A DNA stretch of 5,483 nucleotides from positions 1 to 5,483 of the forward strand of contig JBBQRO010000212.1 of the NCBI GenBank assembly GCA_038214685.1, written 5' to 3'. The notes beneath the pieces were generated by a model that made no database searches, was not told where the DNA came from, and saw only the letters and a program-made list of their open reading frames with translations. The stretch comes from CADCTB01 sp038214685. GTDB taxonomy: Bacteria > Actinomycetota > Acidimicrobiia > Acidimicrobiales > AC-14. Each line of letters opens with the position of its first letter. Positions within the stretch are counted from its first letter, which is position 1. The position numbers and the translations under genes are program-made. Shown in pieces: positions 1-5,483 of this stretch.

Positions 1-1905
1 GCGGCCCAGGAGGCGGTGGCCCGGGCCGAGGCGTCGCTCTACCGTCCCCTGACTGCGGGCCAGCGGGCCGCAGTGGAGGCCATCCTGACCTCGGGCCGGG
101 GGGTGGAGCTGGTCGTCGGGATCGCCGGCTCGGGCAAGACCACCGCCCTGGCCGCGGCCCGCGACGGCTTCGAGGCCGCCGGCTATGAGGTGGTGGGCAC
201 CTCCACCTCCGGGCAGGCGGCGCGAACCCTGGCCACCGAGGGCGGCATCGAGCCGAGCCGCACCCTGGCCTCGCTGAACTGGCGCATCGCCCACAACAGC
301 CTGCAGCTGTCAGAGCGCCACGTCGCCGTGCTCGATGAGGCGGCCATGACCGACGACGCCGCTCTGCTCGCCTTCCTGGAGGCAGCCCGCCACGCCGGCA
401 CCAAGGTGGTGATGGTCGGCGACCCCCGCCAGTTGGGCTCCGTCGGCCCCGGCGGTGGTTTCGAGGCGCTGGCCACCCGCTTCGGGGGAGCGGTGCACGT
501 CCTGGCCGAGAACGTCCGCCAAGTCGATCCCGCCGAGCGCGAGGCATTGGCCAACCTGCGCGCCGGCGATGTCAGCGCGGCCGTGGCCTGGTACGCGGCC
601 AACGGGCGCATCACCGTGTCCCCTGATCGGGACACGGCCCTGGACGAGACGGTGGCCAAATGGTTGGCCGACGTACGCGTCGGCGCCGCCCCGGCCATGT
701 ACGCCTGGAAGCGGGCCAACGTCGCCGAGCTCAACCGCCGGGGCCGCCTGGCGTGGGAAGGACTCGGACGCCTCTCCGGCCCCGAGCTGGCCGTCGGCAA
801 CGTCGGCTACCGGGCCGGCGACCGCATCGTCACCCTGGCCCCGGGAGCGGGAGGCGAGATCGTCACTTCCGAGTGCGGCACGGTGCTCGGCGTCGACGTG
901 GCCCGTCGCGAATTGGGCGTCACCATGGACGACGGCCGCTACCAACGCTTTGCTGGCGATGACTTGGCGCAGGACCACCTGACCCATGGCTACGCGGTGA
1001 CCGGCCATCGCTCCCAGGGAGCGACGGTGCGCCGGGCCCAGTCCCTGGAGGACGGCGGCGGCCGAGAGCTGGCGTATGTGAAGATGAGCCGGGCCTGGGA
1101 GTCCACCACAGTGCACACCGTGGCCGACTCGCTGGAGCAGGCCGTCGAGGATCTGACCAGGGCGTGGTCGCACTCCCGGCGCATCGGCTGGGCCATCGAC
1201 CAGGGTGTCCCCGCTCCGGACGCACCGAAGCAGCAGGCAAACCAGATCGAGCCGCCGGAGTCGCCCAGCCTGCGCCACGCCCGCCTGGTCGCCGAACGCG
1301 AGGCCCTCGTCGCGACCCTGCCCTCCGACCCGGGACCCAGCTACCGCCAGGCGGCGGCACGCGTGCAGCGCCTGAAGGATGAGCGCAACGCGCTGATCGA
1401 CATCGACGGCCGAGGAGTCCTGCGAGGCACACCTGTCGGCGACGCGGCCCTGGCTCTTCGTCGGGTCGTGGACGAGGGGGGGCACTACATGGCCCAGGCC
1501 GAGCACGCCCGGTTGCGGGAACGCCCCCAACTGCATCGCCAGGCGGCGAAGGCGCTCAAGCGCGAGCGCCCGCTGCGCGATGCCTTCAAGGCCCTGGCCG
1601 GGCCGGAGCGGGATCGCATCCGGGCCGAGCTGCCCAGCGCCGAGAGGAAGCTGGTCGAGCTTGCTGGCCAGCGCGACGCGGCTGCGAACTTCAGCAGAGC
1701 CCATCCCGAGGCCCTGCCTCGTCTGATCCAGCTTGGTCGGGACATCGACGCCGCCGCCTACGACATGGACGTGGAGCGCGAGCCACTCGACGGCATCGCA
1801 CCCCGTCGTCCGGAGGTGCCCCAGGTCGAGCGCCGGTTCCAGCGCGACGACCGGGTGCTGGAGCGGACCATCGGGCTCGATCGAGGATTCGGGCTGGAGC
1901 TGTAG
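1..1905 (+). CDS. MobF-type conjugative relaxase-helicase (TrwC/TraA-like), C-terminal part; 5' end outside window
   Basis: This is the helicase half of a conjugative relaxase, which nicks the plasmid or ICE at oriT and unwinds the strand for transfer. The frame is open from base 1, so the GTG at 16 is probably internal; the N-terminal relaxase domain should lie upstream. Counting residues from that GTG, the SF1 (RecD/TraI-like) motifs come in order: Walker A GIAGSGKTT (35-43, Lys41), Walker B VLDEAAM (105-111), motif III GDPRQL (135-140), motif IV ENVRQ (165-169), motif V TGHRSQG (329-335) and motif VI YVKMSRA (354-360). Residues from about 400 to 629 form a charged, Arg/Glu/Ala-rich, probably helical tail without a recognised domain. 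Third positions are almost all G or C, unlike the two genes downstream. The stop is TAG at 1903. A stand-alone RecD-like helicase is less likely, given the tail and the overall match to actinobacterial MobF proteins. Confidence 0.88.
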   Translation, partial: AAQEAVARAEASLYRPLTAGQRAAVEAILTSGRGVELVVGIAGSGKTTALAAARDGFEAAGYEVVGTSTSGQAARTLATEGGIEPSRTLASLNWRIAHNSLQLSERHVAVLDEAAMTDDAALLAFLEAARHAGTKVVMVGDPRQLGSVGPGGGFEALATRFGGAVHVLAENVRQVDPAEREALANLRAGDVSAAVAWYAANGRITVSPDRDTALDETVAKWLADVRVGAAPAMYAWKRANVAELNRRGRLAWEGLGRLSGPELAVGNVGYRAGDRIVTLAPGAGGEIVTSECGTVLGVDVARRELGVTMDDGRYQRFAGDDLAQDHLTHGYAVTGHRSQGATVRRAQSLEDGGGRELAYVKMSRAWESTTVHTVADSLEQAVEDLTRAWSHSRRIGWAIDQGVPAPDAPKQQANQIEPPESPSLRHARLVAEREALVATLPSDPGPSYRQAAARVQRLKDERNALIDIDGRGVLRGTPVGDAALALRRVVDEGGHYMAQAEHARLRERPQLHRQAAKALKRERPLRDAFKALAGPERDRIRAELPSAERKLVELAGQRDAAANFSRAHPEALPRLIQLGRDIDAAAYDMDVEREPLDGIAPRRPEVPQVERRFQRDDRVLERTIGLDRGFGLEL

Positions 1906-1914
1906 GGCGAGGCA

Positions 1915-1943
1915 AGCCCAGCGCCCCCGTGGGGCCCTGGGCT
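1915..1943 (+). terminator. GC-rich hairpin just after the relaxase stop, probable terminator
   Basis: The arms AGCCCAG-C-GCCCC (1915-1927) and GGGGC-C-CTGGGCT (1931-1943) pair over 12 bp with a single C.C mismatch and a 3-nt CGT loop. The hairpin starts 10 nt after the relaxase TAG. No T-tract follows, which is common for proposed terminators in high-GC actinobacteria but leaves the call unproven. It would separate relaxase transcription from the OLD-RT operon. Confidence 0.5.
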
Positions 1944-1956
1944 ATCACCATGGTCA

Positions 1957-2160
1957 GCCGGGACGCCCGGCGGCCTCAAGGCCAGAGCCCTACGGGCGCC
2001 GGCTTCGCCGCCGGCCTTGACCCCGCCTGCGTGGAAGGGTCGACGAGGTATGGGTGCGGGCTCGCACGTCACCGGATGACGGACGGGTCGAGCGGGACGC
2101 CCGCGCCCCTGCAACGGCACGGTCCGGATGACACACCCTGCACTCCCGCGGCGGACCGCG
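1957..2160. repeat. Cluster of short GC-rich inverted repeats
   Basis: Perfect short stems follow one another: GCCGGG/CCCGGC with loop ACG (1957-1971), GGCC/GGCC with loop TCAA (1972-1983), GCCC/GGGC with loop TAC (1987-1997), GCCGGC/GCCGGC with loop TTCGCC (1998-2015), GTGCG/CGCAC with loop GGCT (2054-2067), GCGGG/CCCGC with loop ACG (2092-2104) and CGCGG/CCGCG with loop CGGA (2147-2160). The 11-mer CGGGACGCCCG occurs twice (1959-1969 and 2093-2103), each time as the core of a hairpin. The first four are nearly back to back. Such stems arise easily by chance in GC-rich DNA, so the cluster as a functional element is uncertain; the stems themselves are directly visible. Confidence 0.4.
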
Positions 2161-2400
2161 CGTTGCCCGAGCGCTTTGGCTGCCGGACTTCGCCGATTCC
2201 GGGTTGCGGCATGTCCCTGCTGGGCCCCATGACGAAGACTCCTCCTTCTGTGTCGCAGCCGACCGTTGCCGGGGCCGTGACGACGTCGCACAAATCACAC
2301 CTGATCGGCCCTGCATCCGCCCGACTCGCAAACCAGCTCGCTGTGAGCCAGTGGATCGTACGCTGGGCAAGTAACAGCCTCTACCCTGGCCACGACTGGT

Positions 2401-2406
2401 AAGGGG
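2401..2406 (+). promoter_or_regulatory. Ribosome binding site of the OLD gene
   Basis: The purine run AAGGGG lies just before ATG 2409, with the AAGG core 4 nt from the start codon. An in-frame TAA at 2400-2402 precedes it, so no longer start is possible and the ATG at 2409 is fixed as the first available start. Confidence 0.65.
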
Positions 2407-2408
2407 TC

Positions 2409-4154
2409 ATGGGCCGCGTACGAACACTTCGGATCAGGAACTTCAGGTCGATCGGCGACTGGATAGAAATTGCAATGCCGGCGAAAGGACCTCTGGTGCT
2501 TCTGGGTGCCAACAATGCCGGTAAGTCCAATGTCGTGAGAGCGATCGACCTCCTCCTAGGCGAGGGATGGCCTGGCAGCTTTGAGCCGGAGGACCACGAC
2601 TACCATGATCGTTCCCGCGACAGTGTGCCGATCGAGATCCGCATGGGGGTCGACGACGTTGTCGTGACGACTCGGGATGGCTGGTTCGAGGTCAACGAAA
2701 TGGCGTGGCGATTCGATCCCGAGGAGGAGCGTCGCTCAGCGTTCGACATCGTGTCGGCGGACGGGCACGCCCGGTACGGCTCGAATGACGCCCGCGACCA
2801 GTGCTTCTGCATGGTCATCGCCGCAGATCGCCGGCTGCAGTATCAACTAAGTTATGCCTCGAAGTGGACACTGTTGTCCCGTCTCATGCGACGCTTTCAT
2901 GCGACGCTTATGGAAGACGAAACCCGGACGGCAAGGCTGCGCGAGCTGTTCGATTCCGTCGTTGGGACGTTTCTTGAGGTCGAGCCCTTCAGCGCATTTT
3001 CGGAGAGTCTGCGTCACCACGCCGCAGATTTCGGCGCGAACCTTGAGTATGGGCTTGAACTCGACTTCTCGGCCTACGACCCGTCGAACTTCTTCCATTC
3101 CCTCCGCGTTCGACCCCGCGACGGTTCAGCTGTCCGATCTTTCGATGAACTCGGTACCGGCCAAGAGCAGATTCTCGCGCTCGCGTTTGCTTACGCCTAC
3201 GCTGGCGCGTTCGGGCCATCCTCCGCCGACTCCGGTTTGCTTCTAGTCGTCGAGGAGCCAGAGGCGCACCTCCACCCGCTTGCCCAGAAATGGCTCGGTC
3301 GGAAGATCCATGAACTCAGCGGCTTGGGGGTGCAGGTCATCCTAACGACACACAGTTCGGCGTTTATCGACCTAGAGGCACTTGAAGGGCTCGTGCTGGT
3401 GCGGAAGGCAGGAGAGGGCGCCAGTACCCGCGTATGTCAACTGACTCGATCTTCACTCGCCGAGTTCTGTAAAGCCCACGGCGCAGGCGACCGAGCGACG
3501 GCCTCGACGATCACGCCTTTCTACGCGAGTAGCGCAACCGATGAAATCGTAAACGGCCTCTTTGCTCGAGCGTGCGTTCTTGTTGAAGGTCCCACGGAGG
3601 GGCTGGCGCTACCGGTTCTTCTCAGGCACGGGGGCCTAGATGTGCTTGCCGAGGGAATCGCAGTGATTCCGGTCGGAGGAGTCGGCAACCTCTCGCGGTG
3701 GTGGCGGTTCTTCCAATCATACGAGATTCCGACGTTTGTTGTCTTCGACAACGACTCTCCCGACGACTCGTCCGGTGTGCGTCGGGCTGACCTAGTTCGT
3801 ACGCTCAAGTTGACAGATACGATGGACACGCGCTTGAAAGTATCTGGCATCGATGTGCGCGCCGGCTGTGCGGTAATGGTCGAGAATTTTGAACAAGCAT
3901 TGCGTAGTCTCTTCACACAGTACGAGGGGCTGGAACAGCGAGGCCACGACCGGCTCGGGCCGTCGAAGCCTTTGGCTGCGCGATATGCCGTCGAGCGGCT
4001 TAGCCAGGATTCAGATTTGCAAGGTTGGGCAGCGGTTCAGGCGCTTGGCAACGCAATTAGGCAAGTCTCGCGACTTGGCGACGCCACCCTCATCCAGTCT
4101 CCAAGCCAAGCAGAAGTTCCAGGTGCGATCGATTCGAACGAGCGGATGTGCTGA
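2409..4154 (+). CDS. OLD-family ATPase/TOPRIM nuclease
   Basis: This 581-residue protein has the full architecture of OLD (overcoming lysogenization defect) nucleases. The N-terminal ABC/SMC-like ATPase shows Walker A GANNAGKS (33-40), a signature-like LGTGQEQ (248-254) after a helical insertion (about 141-240), Walker B LLLVVEEPEAHLHP (277-290) and a TTHSS H-loop (313-317). A C-terminal TOPRIM domain follows, with VEGPTE (392-397, acidic residues Glu393 and Glu397), GGVGN (423-427), DND (447-449, the DxD metal site), NFEQAL (493-498) and a KP motif (520-521). All metal-binding acids appear present, so a DNA- or RNA-cutting activity gated by ATP is expected from the family; the substrate is unknown. 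No UvrD-like helicase follows, so it is not a Gabija GajA-GajB pair; instead a reverse transcriptase gene overlaps its 3' end. Codon use is clearly lower in GC3 than in the relaxase (39 of 60 sampled codons), suggesting transfer. Defence is the likely role by family and context. Confidence 0.92.
   Translation: MGRVRTLRIRNFRSIGDWIEIAMPAKGPLVLLGANNAGKSNVVRAIDLLLGEGWPGSFEPEDHDYHDRSRDSVPIEIRMGVDDVVVTTRDGWFEVNEMAWRFDPEEERRSAFDIVSADGHARYGSNDARDQCFCMVIAADRRLQYQLSYASKWTLLSRLMRRFHATLMEDETRTARLRELFDSVVGTFLEVEPFSAFSESLRHHAADFGANLEYGLELDFSAYDPSNFFHSLRVRPRDGSAVRSFDELGTGQEQILALAFAYAYAGAFGPSSADSGLLLVVEEPEAHLHPLAQKWLGRKIHELSGLGVQVILTTHSSAFIDLEALEGLVLVRKAGEGASTRVCQLTRSSLAEFCKAHGAGDRATASTITPFYASSATDEIVNGLFARACVLVEGPTEGLALPVLLRHGGLDVLAEGIAVIPVGGVGNLSRWWRFFQSYEIPTFVVFDNDSPDDSSGVRRADLVRTLKLTDTMDTRLKVSGIDVRAGCAVMVENFEQALRSLFTQYEGLEQRGHDRLGPSKPLAARYAVERLSQDSDLQGWAAVQALGNAIRQVSRLGDATLIQSPSQAEVPGAIDSNERMC
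2884..2909 (+). repeat. Perfect 13-bp tandem duplication inside the OLD gene
   Basis: The unit TCATGCGACGCTT occurs twice head to tail (2884-2896 and 2897-2909). It encodes part of the stretch LMRRFHATLM (residues 159-168), between Walker A and the ATPase signature. Because 13 is not a multiple of three, loss or gain of one unit by slippage would shift the frame. The present two-copy state keeps the reading frame intact and gives a sequence that looks normal for the family. Confidence 0.9.
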
Positions 4155-4166
4155 AGGTCCAAGGAG
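4140..4166 (+). promoter_or_regulatory. OLD/RT junction: overlapping stop and start, with an internal Shine-Dalgarno-like site
   Basis: The chosen RT start GTG (4148-4150) lies within the last codons of the OLD gene, whose TGA is 4152-4154, giving a 7-nt overlap. Only a weak GAG (4140-4142) precedes the GTG, so translation is probably coupled to termination of the OLD gene. A better Shine-Dalgarno-like AAGGAG sits at 4161-4166; it could serve CTG 4172 (5-nt gap) or less well TTG 4184, which would shorten the protein by 8 or 12 residues. Confidence 0.5.
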
Positions 4167-5483
4167 CATCTCTGGATTGGGCGTTGGAACACGTATCTCG
4201 CCGCGGGGACACTGACATCTTGCCGCTACCTATCGAGTACGCAGCGATTTCGAACGACTGGGACAGCGTCAGACACTACCTTGCTAGCCACGACTTGGAT
4301 CAGTGGGCCGTACGACCCTTCCGGAAGATGCTAACGCCAAAGCATGGACTCGGATTCCGGATCGCAACCCAGTTGGACCCGCTCGACACGCTTCTCATCT
4401 GTGCGCTCGTGTACGAGATCGGATCGGAGTTCGAAGGGGTCCGAGTACCTACGAGTGAGCGCCGAGTCTTCAGCTACAGATTTCTCCCCGCGGGTGACGG
4501 TCAACTCTACGACCCAAGCGACAATTACGAGTCGTTCCGTTCGCGGTCGCTTGATCTGGCGGGCCTCCCGGAGACTTCATATGTTGTGATGACGGATATC
4601 GCGGACTTTTTCCCTCGTCTTTACAATCACCCAATGGAAAACGCGATGCGGGCCGCTACCGCTGGGCCGGATCACGCACGGGTGATCACGAAACTGGTCG
4701 CCGCTTGGAACATGGGCGTTTCATACGGAGTACCGGTCGGCCCGTCACCATTTCGGCTCATCGCCGAGGTCACGATAAGCGATGTAGATCAAGCCTTGCT
4801 CGCTGAGGGTATCAACTTCTGCCGGTTCTCTGATGACTACCGATTATTCGTACGGAGCGACAGGGCAGCGAGGGAGGCTCTTGCGTTCCTTGCCAACGCC
4901 CTATTTCGTAACCATGGGTTTACCCTCCAGGAGAGCAAGACAGAGATCGTGCCTGCAGAAGACTTTGTTGCGCGCTTTGCGCGTGCTGAGCGGGACCAGG
5001 AGCGCCACGCCCTGCAGTCCAGCTTCAGCGGTCTGGCCAAGGCTCTCGGACTAACCGGACAATATGAACCCGTCCGATATGAGGATCTTGACGCCCAGCA
5101 AAAGGCGCTTGTCGACTCTCTCAACCTTTGGGCAATCGTTCTTCGCGAGGCGCAAGCTGACCGGGCGTTGGATGTGCCTCTAATCCGGTTCACGCTCGGT
5201 CGCATCTCTCAGCTCGGGTTGCGGGATCTGAGTGGTCTCCTCGTGCAACACCTTGAACGGTTTTACCCGGTATTCCGTGAAGTCGTTGAGGCCCTGGTCG
5301 CTCAATCCGGCTTGACGACGACTGAGCGTCGAAACCTAGGCGGGCAGCTGCTCGATCTGTTCGACCACCCGGTTGTCGGTTACCTCGAGTATCACCGAGA
5401 CTGGCTTTTAACGCCGTTCGTCGATGACGCTATCTGGGACCATACCGACCGGTTGATCCAACTGCACCAGAAGTACTTCGACC
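4148..5483 (+). CDS. UG/Abi-type (DRT-like) reverse transcriptase, 3' end outside window
   Basis: The frame is open from GTG 4148 to the window edge (445 residues). The N-terminal segment carries a RRGDTDILP block (18-26) and ATQLDPLDTLL (73-83), which I recognise from defence-type RTs. Polymerase motifs follow: motif A TDIADFFPRLYNH (149-161, catalytic Asp150), motif B SYGVPVGPS (192-200) with an RLIAE tail, and motif C RFSDDYRLF (226-234), where Asp229-Asp230 are the metal ligands of the YxDD-type box. Motif D-like GFTLQESKTEI is at 257-267. After about residue 310 the protein becomes leucine-rich and helical (for example DLSGLLVQHLERFYPVFREV, 360-379), like the alpha-helical repeat domains of AbiK, Abi-P2 and UG enzymes. 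It lacks a group II intron maturase layout, and I see no retron VTG motif. The active site is intact, so DNA synthesis is expected; template and product are unknown. Composition matches OLD (GC3 41/60). I cannot assign the UG/DRT subgroup, and any fused C-terminal enzyme domain would be off the edge. Confidence 0.88.
   Translation, partial: MLKVQGASLDWALEHVSRRGDTDILPLPIEYAAISNDWDSVRHYLASHDLDQWAVRPFRKMLTPKHGLGFRIATQLDPLDTLLICALVYEIGSEFEGVRVPTSERRVFSYRFLPAGDGQLYDPSDNYESFRSRSLDLAGLPETSYVVMTDIADFFPRLYNHPMENAMRAATAGPDHARVITKLVAAWNMGVSYGVPVGPSPFRLIAEVTISDVDQALLAEGINFCRFSDDYRLFVRSDRAAREALAFLANALFRNHGFTLQESKTEIVPAEDFVARFARAERDQERHALQSSFSGLAKALGLTGQYEPVRYEDLDAQQKALVDSLNLWAIVLREAQADRALDVPLIRFTLGRISQLGLRDLSGLLVQHLERFYPVFREVVEALVAQSGLTTTERRNLGGQLLDLFDHPVVGYLEYHRDWLLTPFVDDAIWDHTDRLIQLHQKYFD

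Larger units (their letters stand above)
1906..2408. other. Intergenic region between relaxase and OLD gene, no convincing protein gene
   Basis: This 503-bp stretch has open frames on both strands, as expected at high GC, but their translations are Pro/Arg/Gly-rich, low in recognisable motifs and mutually overlapping, so I call none of them. The left half (to about 2160) is dense in short hairpins and keeps the high GC of the relaxase. The right part (about 2280-2408) is less GC-rich and approaches the composition of the OLD gene, so the left boundary of the acquired segment may lie here. It must also hold the promoter of the OLD-RT operon if the 1915-1943 hairpin terminates, but I could not pick out a convincing -35/-10 pair. 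A small RNA partner for the reverse transcriptase could be encoded here; that is speculation. Confidence 0.6.

Noticed and set aside
310..1704. 464-codon open frame on the - strand opposite the relaxase
   Set aside because: It is the antisense shadow of the GC-rich relaxase gene, whose helicase motifs are all intact on the + strand.
2017..2052. TTGACC as a -35 element for the OLD operon
   Set aside because: The hexamer matches, but no acceptable -10 lies 16-19 bp downstream (the nearest TAT is too far), and it sits inside a GC-rich hairpin tract almost 400 bp before the gene.
2069..2293. 74-codon open frame on the - strand in the same gap
   Set aside because: No recognisable domain; it overlaps several equally long frames on both strands and nothing in its surroundings supports expression.
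2382..2387. TACCCT as a -10 box just before the OLD gene
   Set aside because: It fits the loose TANNNT pattern, but no -35-like hexamer lies at the right distance and it would leave almost no leader before the ribosome binding site.
1929..2402. 157-codon open frame on the + strand filling the gap between relaxase and OLD
   Set aside because: Its product is Pro/Gly/Ser/Arg-rich with no recognisable motif, its start lies inside the terminator-like hairpin, no good ribosome binding site precedes it, and long open frames are expected by chance at this GC.
3889..4215. 108-codon + frame spanning the OLD/RT junction
   Set aside because: It lies out of frame across the conserved OLD KP region and the RT N-terminus, both clearly coding in other frames.
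2409..5483. Gabija or PARIS system
   Set aside because: The OLD protein would fit GajA loosely, but the partner is a reverse transcriptase with RT motifs A to C, not a UvrD-like helicase or a PARIS AriB protein.
2409..5483. Retron with OLD effector (Retron-Eco8 type)
   Set aside because: The pairing is similar, but the RT has UG/Abi-like motif A, B and C surroundings, an extended helical C-terminus and no visible VTG or NAxxH retron motifs; no msr-msd could be identified. A tree would settle it.

Overview
The window looks like a stretch of an integrative or conjugative mobile element from a high-GC bacterium, most likely an actinobacterium. The first gene uses G or C at the third position in 56 of 60 sampled codons and resembles the MobF (TrwC/TraA-like) relaxase-helicases of actinobacterial elements. 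The taxon is an inference from composition and family; the window holds no rRNA or other phylogenetic marker.

Layout, all genes on the + strand. (1) Positions 1-1905 hold the C-terminal part of a MobF-type relaxase: the SF1 helicase module plus a charged helical tail. Its N-terminal relaxase domain lies off the left edge. (2) Positions 1906-2408 hold no convincing gene. This stretch begins with a 12-bp hairpin that probably ends the relaxase transcript, followed by a run of short GC-rich hairpins, and ends with the ribosome binding site of the next gene. (3) Positions 2409-4154 encode a complete OLD-family protein of 581 residues, an ABC-type ATPase joined to a TOPRIM nuclease. (4) From GTG 4148 to the right edge (445 residues seen, 3' end missing) runs a reverse transcriptase of the UG/Abi type, the clade that includes the defence-associated reverse transcriptases (DRT). 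It has an intact catalytic triad and a helical C-terminal extension. Because it has a non-ATG start and no stop in the window, it is easy to miss.

The OLD and RT genes overlap by 7 nt, have the same composition as each other (third-position GC 39/60 and 41/60), and differ sharply from the relaxase. They therefore look like one two-gene operon acquired as a unit and carried next to the conjugation gene. By analogy with known families, the natural reading is an anti-phage system in which the RT makes or senses nucleic acid and the OLD ATPase-nuclease acts as effector or partner. OLD nucleases are known effectors of one retron type (Retron-Eco8), but this RT lacks visible retron hallmarks and looks like a UG/Abi enzyme. 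I do not know of a described DRT type built as OLD plus UG-type RT, so this pair is the main candidate for an undescribed system.
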